Assembly: GCA_946406115.1 (NCBI GenBank)
Contig: OX291562.1
Coordinates: 4,928,001-4,992,000 of the forward strand
Direction of reading: 5' to 3'
Source of the DNA: Apoda limacodes
Taxonomy: Eukaryota; Arthropoda; Insecta; Lepidoptera; Limacodidae
DNA: 64,000 bases
In this document: positions 56,460 through 64,000 of the stretch, in pieces
Numbering within the stretch: the stretch's first letter is position 1
How the letters are laid out: every line of letters starts with the position of its first letter
Position numbers and translations under genes: made by a program
Notes under the pieces: generated by a model
The model's database searches: none
Told to the model about the DNA's origin: nothing
Seen by the model: the letters and a program-made list of their open reading frames with translations, nothing else

Positions 56460-56660
56460 AACATTGCATGTTATGTTATTACCTAGTGTAAGGTATTATT
56501 TAATATAAAGTTGAAAAATATAAAAGATTAACTGCTGAGTTTCTTGCCGGTTCTTCTCGGTACTAACTCATTCCGAACCGTTGGTAATTTTTAAAAATTA
56601 ATAATTAAACTGACAATTCAAAAGTGCCGTTAAAAAGTCTATTTGAATAAAAAGTTAGGG
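56460..56660 (+). mobile_element. LINE 3' tail (TGAGTTTCTTGCCGG family), short copy
   Basis: CTGCTGAGTTTCTTGCCGGT, then TCGGTACTAACTCATTCCGA and CTATTTGAATAAAAAG. A subfamily different from 23270. Confidence 0.6.
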
Positions 56661-57319
56661 CAGCTTTCTAAACGTAAATCCCGTTGGGTCATTTCACAGG
56701 GTAATTTTTGCCATGGGACTGTAGTCGGAAAACAGTGACTCGCCGGAATTAAGACCCATACACGATTGCACAGCTCTTCCTTTTAGAAAAAGAGAATATT
56801 TCTGACCGGTTTAAATTGGACATTGGTGTCAATAGTGTTGATAGTAAAGTGTTAGTGGCCATTGGACAGTGGCACACCTCTAGTGAACAGTGCAGTGCAT
56901 CTTTCTAGCTTCAGCACCGTGCCGGTTTTAACCGGATTCCAGCAACCGCGGCTGGCGGCGACCTATACGCTGACATACGATATAACATTTTGATTAATAT
57001 ACCTACTCCGCTTTTGTATTTGATACCCTTAAAGTAAATTCCCTGTGTGCAAGCTAGGACGATAGGACACACGGAATGTCACCACTCGTCGAGTAGGCCA
57101 ACTGCCATTAGGTTAGTACCAAACATATATAAAACGTATATATATACCTATTTGTGTTGATATTGTTACACAAACACAAACTTCAAATTGTGTCTTGATT
57201 AATTAACTATCTTTAACGAATTCAAATTAAAGGGAATCCAATTTAGGGTAAAGCAGAAGCGAGGGTGATACAAGCACAAGTTAATGGAGTAACAAAAATA
57301 ATTAATAGCTTGTTTCTCT
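56661..57319. other. No recognised gene
   Basis: Mixed sequence with a GC-richer patch at about 56900-56960; nothing supported. Confidence 0.35.
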
Positions 57320-57640
57320 TTTTAGGGTTCCGTATCCAGAGGGTGCCAACGGATCCTTATTACTAAGACTACGCTGTCAGTCTCTCCGTCTGTCTGTCCG
57401 ACCATTAAAAGGCTCTATCTTTTAGACCGAAATATGTAGATGCCTGAATTTTTAACAGAAATAATTATGGGAGATTATCTAAAAAATAAAAAAAACTCAA
57501 ATTTAGGGGGGGGCCTCCATACAAGAAACACATTTTCGTTGTTTTTGCGCTATCGTAAAAACAGAAAGACATACAAACTTCAAACTTGCAGTAAAAAATA
57601 GTATGAACTCTAAAGTATAATAACAAATTATAAAAACCGG
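57320..57640 (+). repeat. GGGTTCCGTACC-family element, uninterrupted copy
   Basis: TTAGGGTTCCGTATCCAGAG to AAAACCGGCCAAGTTATC. It shows the order expected for the split copy at 52943. Confidence 0.65.
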
Positions 57641-58010
57641 CCAAGTTATCTATAAAAATATCAAGATTCTCATACAAATTTTTATTCTCTATTTTGCCCT
57701 GAATGAATGTATGAATTTCCAAAAACGGTTAAACGCGTCTTAATTTGAACCTAAAGGCCAATACCAACTATTAGGGTTTCGTAGTCAACAAGGAACCCTA
57801 TAACTTTGTGAGTCCGTAGCTTAGCTCAAAGACCCTTAGAACCAATGATATCTCAATGCTTAGAACTAAGAAAGCTGTAATTTGGCACGAGTGTTGGTTA
57901 TGTATACGTACATTTTATAATGTCTCAATAATTTTTTTGTGACATACAGACGGACTTGACTAAACTGTAAGGGTTTCTTGTGGCAAAACGCAGATTCAGA
58001 TTTTAAAATG
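57641..58010. other. No recognised gene
   Basis: AT-rich; GGGTTTCGTAGTCAACAAGG near 57773 may be another eroded copy edge of the same family. Confidence 0.35.
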
Positions 58011-58054
58011 GCCACAAACGACCACAAACGGCCACAAACGACCACAAACGACCA
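58007..58054. repeat. ACCACAAACG decamer array
   Basis: About five units of GGCCACAAAC/GACCACAAAC. Confidence 0.85.
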
Positions 58055-58497
58055 TCGGGTAAATAAACAACTTTTTTAAATAAAATGCCACACTTTTGTT
58101 TGTGTTTAAATCTGTTCGTAAAACCTAGATAAACGCTAACCTTGAGCTAAACGAACATTATAACTGTTTTTGGGTTAAAATATCAATTTCGTTATGTATT
58201 AATCCAAGAAACTAGTTCATTATGACCTCTGTATTTACAAAAATATTCCTCTGTGTATTTTAGTATATTTTTAAAGCATAGATTTAACAATAAAATTGTA
58301 AAAAGACCGTCGGTTATGAAAAGTCACTGGAGATTAAACACAAATCAGGTGCATAATAGAAATAGTAACTCTTTTGTAAGATATAATGGAGCCCGAGGCT
58401 GGCTTTGTAACGGTAATGTTTTTCTCTGTTGTAGTTTTTTTCAAATGAAACCAGAATGCATTTACAGTTTTGTATATAATCTGTCTTTAAAAGAGAC

Positions 58498-58890
58498 TAA
58501 ATCCTACTAATATTATAAATGTGAAAGTTTTTTTTGTCTGCATGGATGGATGTTTGTAACTCTTTCACGCTTCAACCACTGGACAGATTGGGATGAAACT
58601 TGGCATACATATAGGTTAGGTCCTGGAATAGCATATAGGCTATTTTTATCCCAAAATTCCCACGGGAATAACTATAACCGAGCTTTAACGAACTATAGCA
58701 ATGGCTACAGCTTGATATATCGAACTTCATAGTGTAATTGAGGAGTAAATCAAAGTCGCCGATAACCGAATTTAGGGCGGTCTTATTAAGGAGTAAATTA
58801 AAGTAATTAATACTGTAATAATTAAATAAGGGAGTCCCACGACGATAACCGAATTTAGGGCGGGCGGAGCCGCTGGCAAAGTCTGGAATA
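58498..58890 (+). repeat. Dispersed repeat, CTAATATTATAAATG family, best copy
   Basis: Opens with CCTACTAATATTATAAATGT, passes ACTGGACAGATTGGGATGAA, and has the 3' end (GATAACCGAATTTAGGGCGG) twice, at 58757 and 58845, so the tail is duplicated. Confidence 0.7.
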
Positions 58891-61499
58891 ACATATCAAA
58901 GTAAAATAGAATATAAAAAGTGTTATAAACGCAAACATAATTCTAATAAAATTTTAAGTTACTATAAAACTAGGGAATTATTGTAATTAGTAGGTATATT
59001 ATTGTACTAGAATTTTAATTAATTTATTTCCACTTTTTGCGCTAAGCTGTACGCCATTTTGTAAGATATTTTTGTCAAAGAAAAATGAACTCCCTTTGAG
59101 ATTAACATCGTCGATTTCAGCTTAACGCGCATAAAGCAAATCGGCCGTTTTAGTCGTCTTTATTTTTCATATGTGTTAAATACGTTGCGATGTTTAACCC
59201 AATATAACAAACTCAATAGGTATATGCACTAACCCGTTAAATGTGGTAGGGGTTGCCTGAATTAGAGCAACTCTATTCTTTAGTGTTCGGTAAAGATAAG
59301 CTATGACGCATCGCCCTTTCACTTGGTACGATATTGAGCGTGCGTCGCTCACGGTATGTGCCAATTAGTTATAGAATAGTCGAAAACGGCGACACACGCG
59401 TACTCAGTATATTCTCGTGATCTATTGGAAATACCCCTGTTAGGTAGATATATAGATTAAGAGTTTTAGTGCAGTTATTGAACATTTGAAAGGACTGAAG
59501 TGCAAGTGTATAAGGGACATTCTGGCTCGTGCTAGTCGTGCTTGGAACGTGAGATAGCGTCGCGACGCCCGGGTGACACTACACGTTTTTTATGTTAATT
59601 TACATCTATTTGTGATTCCCCGTTCCTACATCCCTAGCCTATTGCTTAGTAATAGACAAGTAGTACGATTTAATTTAATTTAATAGTTACAGAAAAACAT
59701 AACCAAACTTAGCTGTTGAAATTGTACACGCTGTCGATCTCGTGCGCGTTCCTCTATATCACCTTTAGGTATCTCACTTAGCCATTGTGTCGCGTGTTGT
59801 CCTCCTTAGTCTCTCCGTTCGCTTGTCCATGAGTTAAAGACCTGGAATTGATGAGATAAAGTGTATATATTTGGAACATAAAAGAAGTTAAATGCTGTAA
59901 ATGAAGATAAGTTAAAGGTTAACAATTATAATTGTATTGATTGTTCCCTCCTTTACACCGAATCCATATTGATAGTTCTATCGAGAATTTCATCAACGAA
60001 ACTAACAAGATCGATTACCCGGGTATAACTCAGGTGTTATTCGCCATACCTCTCCCTCAGATCCTATCATAAAACTATCCCGAGTTTATGATATTTCTTA
60101 CACGGGAACAATCAAGTTTTTAATATTTACTTTACGTTCATGAAGTAGATACCTATTCACAACTAAAGCAAAATCGACATTCATAACAAAGTAGGGACCG
60201 AATTATTTTACGTTATCTATTCTTTCGAGTTACGATAGGCTATCCCTGAGCCTTTGATAAAAAATGTGTTGCTGAAATAAATGGGGTTAATACACGTAAT
60301 ATTTACAAAGAGAGATCTCTCAAGTAACATCTACTTTTATAACACAAATAAAAGTTCAAGATTTAATGAATTTATATATATCTTTGACATTCGCCCTTAG
60401 CAAAGATATCCTCTAATTTTATATAAGTTAAACTTGTTCCTCTTAAGAGCTAGACCCCCCAAACCGACTATAGTATAGACTGACAATCACCCATTACCAT
60501 CGAGACTGGCAGTCACATAAGGTTAGTCAAAACTGGACAGTTTTTGGTAGCAGCAATTTAGTATCCGGAGGATACATTTAGGGTTACCAGACTACAGGAA
60601 TTGTCCTCATATGTCCGGAATTTTGACTATACGTCAGGGAAACAAGAAAAAATTAAATTGTAAGAATTTTCCTGTTTTGGATGATTTCATGGGTTTTTGA
60701 ATATAAAATTTAAAAGTGAAAACGATTTATTTATTGAGTATTTTGGAAGCAAAAAAACAAAAGAATCAAATATTAACAAGTTTACTACTTTACTACTACA
60801 GTACTGTCTTTAAATGCTGGTGTTTTATAATCATTATTAAAATGCAATTCACTGGAAATTCCGAAATTTTGTCAGTAATTCTCATTTTTGGATCTATTAA
60901 GTCTCAAATGGCCACAATTGGCCGGTAATCGATTAAATGAATTTTTCATCTGTAGTCTATTTCGAAGAAGATGAGAAAGCAAACCTAGCCAGATAAGCCT
61001 CCAATTTACTTTAGCGGGTGAGCAAGGACAATGACGTATCTTATCTCAGAGTCAAGTCAGAGACTAGGGTGAACCATCTCAAGACTTCCTAACTAAATGT
61101 CTGCTACTTTAAAGTTAAATATAAGTTACAACACAACAAACAGATAATGACAGCAAATGGAAACTTGTAATTACTTGGTAAGATGAGTAGCTTTTTAGAG
61201 AGCGTGCAAATAACTTTAGATAAATAATAAGAAAATAATTTCGATCTTTTATATTACCTATTTAATTGTGTAAAATTCGGTTATTTCTTTTTTTTATTAA
61301 GAACAAATTCTGAATGTAAGTATTTAGACAGTACTAAAGTGATTTTTAAATAATTAGAAAATCTTGTGAATCTTTTTATTTTTCAGTCATTCTGACACGG
61401 TTAGTTTTTTTTTTGAAAAACTATCTGTTCTTATACAGACGTTTAAAATTTTGAATCATTAACGTTAATTAAGTGTTCTATTTATTGCTGGCATAACGT
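58891..61499. other. No supported gene; one CpG-richer patch
   Basis: 59260-59830 is richer in CpG and G+C than its surroundings (for example ATAGCGTCGCGACGCCCGGG near 59554) but has no long frame. The remainder is AT-rich. A promoter or 5' exon of a gene beyond the right edge, or an LTR of an unknown element, are possible. Confidence 0.35.
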
Positions 61500-61615
61500 G
61501 TTATGTTTTATAGCTTGTATAAATGGGTTGTATGCTACTGCTTGTATAATAGGTTGTGTTCTATTGCTTGTATAATGGGTTGTGTTCTATTGTCTGTATG
61601 ATGGGTAGTGTTCCG
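61500..61615. repeat. Degenerate tandem repeat of about 35 bp, 3-4 units
   Basis: GGGTTGTATGCTACTGCTTG, AGGTTGTGTTCTATTGCTTG and GGGTTGTGTTCTATTGTCTG follow one another, separated by TATAATAG or TATAATG words. Confidence 0.7.
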
Positions 61616-61639
61616 AGTAATCATTTAGAATAATCATCG

Positions 61640-61925
61640 GCAGAGAATTTATCCTTGATCCAACCTATATATGCTCACACACTGCGACGTCGGAGCGGCT
61701 TCCTTCTGCAAACTTTTAAGTTGTAGAATAAACTTCCTGTCGAGGTGTTCTATGCTGGCATAGGGTGCTTGAAGAAGGGTGTCATTACATTTTTAAAGGT
61801 TTAACTACGGCTGATTATTGCCCCTGGTGCTGCAAGCGTCCAAGGGCTACAGTAACAGCTTAAAACATCTAGTGGGCTGTAAGCTTGTTTGCTACCTTTA
61901 GTGGTTTAGAAAAAATAACTTTACT
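61640..61925 (+). mobile_element. 5'-truncated LINE 3' end (KGRQR family)
   Basis: An RT C-terminal scrap near 61690-61800 is followed by the 3' UTR (GGTGCTGCAAGCGTCCAAGG, TGTAAGCTTGTTTGCTACCT) and a short A-rich end after TTTAGTGGTTTAG. Confidence 0.65.
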
Positions 61926-62969
61926 ATTCATTTACAGCGGTAAATTTTGTATTTTGTAAAGAATACTTTATTTGTTAAACACGGTCGATATTTTGCTCTT
62001 TAACATTGTTGTTGTTAAGACTTGTTATTAAGTTCTTGTTTGCTGTCAGTTTTGAGATACTTAAGTTAATATTGTCGAGTATGGTAACCCTTGTCACGGA
62101 GCAGTTGACCGGGTGCGGAAAATTGTCAAATGCCATGTGCGTCAAACTGTCAGCGAGTGATTAGGGTCTGATGATAAAGCCTAGACTGCTTTAGACACTA
62201 ATTTATTAACTATAAACCTATATTTTGGTTTAATAAATTTACTGTATGCAATTTCAGAGTTCAAATATCAAATTTTTTACCGACCTAAAAAAGGAGGAGG
62301 TTTTCAATTCGTCGAAATCTTTTTTTATGTATGGTACCCGATTATTCGAAGACGCCTAGACCGATTCGAGTAATTCTTTTTTATTTAAAAAGGTATACTT
62401 TCCAGGTGGTTCCATGTTAATGCAGTGAAAGTAAAAAGTGCAAAACTTGAACTTTGAACTTGAACTGAAAAAAAATGATTAATGTTAATTTGGAACTGGT
62501 AAAACGACTTTTATTTTGATGATTGTATAAAATTTTGTTACGAGTATGGATGTTTGAATGTACGAGTAAAAAAAAGGGATTCGTCACTCAAAAGCAAGTA
62601 AATAAAAACTTTTAAACAAAAAAAAAAAAACTGTGAAATAAATTTACTTTGTCTATCTATTTAATACGTTACTGTGTCTCGAAAACTTAATACGAGTATG
62701 TTTATTTTCCCATGGGCCCACATATATGTAATTGTTTACAATTTTTCAGCGTAGATTTTTTTTAATCAGAGACTTTGTGATACTTTAGTTGAGATAAAAC
62801 GTACTCCTAAGTCATTGTTTGGGCCAAGTTTGGGCTTTTATAGATTTGATATCAGTTATATGATGTAATGCCTATGATGTAATTATGTATTCTTTGTAAT
62901 GATTCAACGAAAAATGTTTGCAAAAGAGCAAAGACGGTTCAGCCTATTTTCTTGTTTAGTTTCCTAACA
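61926..62969. other. No recognised gene
   Basis: AT-rich; a repeat edge near 62282 (CCGACCTAAAAAAGGAGGAG). Nothing else supported. Confidence 0.35.
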
Positions 62970-63240
62970 ATCGTGTTTTAGGTTTTCGTACCCAACGTAG
63001 CCCTATTACTAGGCTAACGCTGGATTTGTGTGTCCGACCTATAATGGGCTTTATCTTTTAGATCGTACTAGGTTGAAGCCTGAAACTTTAAAAGAATATG
63101 TGTTATAATGGTGGATTATGTAATTAATAATAAAAAGTTCAAAAAGTAAACATTTAAGGGCTCATAAAAGAAACACGTTTTCTTTGTTTTTGCTTTATCG
63201 TATAACAACATTAATACATTCAAGTTTTAAATTTATCTTG
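62970..63240 (+). repeat. GGGTTCCGTACC-family element, forward arm
   Basis: TTTTCGTACCCAACGTAGCC, ATCTTTTAGATCGTACTAGG and GCTTTATCGTATAACAACAT follow the family order seen at 57320. Confidence 0.6.
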
Positions 63241-63367
63241 TCCTAAGTTTACATACATATTTTTTTTAACACTTTTACAAGTTGTAAATACTTTTTCTTT
63301 GTATAGCAATGAAAAAGTTAAAAAATGAGTTAGGCATAAAATTTGCATCAAAAAAATATTATCAAAA

Positions 63368-63850
63368 AGTGTGCTGCCTAGCGGTAATCAATCCAATGAC
63401 TGACCAACAGGCTAAATAATCTAGAGTCTATTCGCTAGATGGCGCTTATATGTGAATTTAAAATTGTAATGGTTCGAGCCCATCCCACACTTAGCCGGTT
63501 TTTATTTGGCACTCACAGTATGAACACTGCAAGTTTAAAACTTGTATATATTAATGTTTTTACGATAAAGCAAAAACAACGAAAACGTGTTTCTTGTATG
63601 CCCTTAAATTTTTACTTTTTGGAATTATGTTATTAATTACATTATCAACCATTATAACACATATTCTGTTAAAATTTCAGGGTTCAACCTACTTCGGTCT
63701 AAAAAACACAGATACAATAACAAAAGTGTGCCGCCTAGCGGTTATCAATCCAATGTCTGACCAACGGGCTTAATAATCTAGAGTCTATTCGCTAGATGGC
63801 GCTTAAACGGTAATTTAAAATTGTAATGGCTCGAGCCCTTACTTAAGTTA
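63368..63850 (-). repeat. GGGTTCCGTACC-family element, reverse copy with about 110-bp direct repeats at both ends
   Basis: The body (about 63490-63715) is the reverse of the family. It is flanked by direct repeats at 63368-63480 and 63724-63840, both running GTGTGC[T/C]GCCTAGCGGT, AATCTAGAGTCTATTCGCTAG, ATGGCGCTTA and AATTTAAAATTGTAATGG. With the forward arm at 62970 it makes a large inverted pair. Confidence 0.6.
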
Positions 63851-63869
63851 GTGAGAATCATCTTGTTAT

Positions 63870-64000
63870 AACAAAAAGCCTAGTTGGTATTGTGGCCGAC
63901 TACTGTGCAGAGGGGGTATGAGTTCGATTCCCGCATTGGACAAACATTTATGTAATAAATATTTGTGTTTGTCTTAAGTCTGGGTGTATTTATGTATGAT
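63870..64000 (+). mobile_element. tRNA-derived SINE head, runs off window
   Basis: Plus orientation. A-box-like TAGTTGGTATTGTGGCC and B-box-like GAGTTCGATTCCCGC are spaced as in a tRNA promoter, followed by the body ACAAACATTTATGTAATAAA shared in reverse with 46145 and 52470. Confidence 0.75.

Noticed and set aside
57465..57722. 85-codon minus-strand ORF
   Set aside because: It is within a GGGTTCCGTACC-family repeat, and related copies do not keep it open.
63870..64000. Possible tRNA gene with A and B boxes
   Set aside because: The same head occurs in reverse at four other sites with a long shared non-tRNA body, so it is a SINE.

Overview
The window looks like a piece of a lepidopteran (moth or butterfly) nuclear genome. 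It is AT-rich, intron-bearing and gene-poor, and packed with dispersed families typical of Lepidoptera: tRNA-derived SINEs, 5'-truncated Jockey-, CR1- and RTE-like LINEs, and short repeats ending in motifs such as CTAATATTATAAATG or CGCGCACGAAGGGTTCC. The taxon is inferred from the repeats and from the two host genes; no search was run.

Only two host genes are convincing. At the left end, on the minus strand, lie the first three coding exons (5813 down to 12) of an NSD-type histone H3K36 methyltransferase. Its N-terminal PWWP domain is split between exons 1 and 2; the PHD, AWS and SET parts lie off the window. At 8766-10343 on the plus strand is a complete two-exon gene for EMC6 (113 aa), a subunit of the ER membrane protein complex. 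One isolated exon-like reading frame (12707-12839) has no recognised product.

From 10.4 to 30.6 kb there are mostly decayed transposon remnants: LINE C-termini and 3' tails, two kinds of SINE, and several short inverted-repeat or foldback insertions.

The most structured part is 30.6-43.2 kb, a nested retroelement stack. A BEL/Pao-like LTR element runs on the plus strand. It has a perfect polypurine tract and 3' LTR (42179-43204), a gag-only interior (39413-41330, DUF1759-like) and no pol. The first 128 bp of a nearly identical 5' LTR sit at 31202. Immediately after that LTR stub lies a nearly intact Jockey-clade LINE on the minus strand (about 31330-36870), in which gag-like zinc knuckles, endonuclease and reverse transcriptase share one frame and are broken by a single-base deletion. 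Between the LINE and gag is a 2-kb AT-rich leader (about 37.2-39.2 kb) built of degenerate tandem units. At least eight successive units each carry a hairpin whose stem sequence changes while pairing is kept. This is the most unusual signal in the window.

From 43.3 kb to the right end there are no supported genes, only further SINEs, LINE tails, foldback elements, minisatellites and undetermined AT-rich sequence. The two host genes are not functionally linked; the rest is best read as a record of nested transposition.
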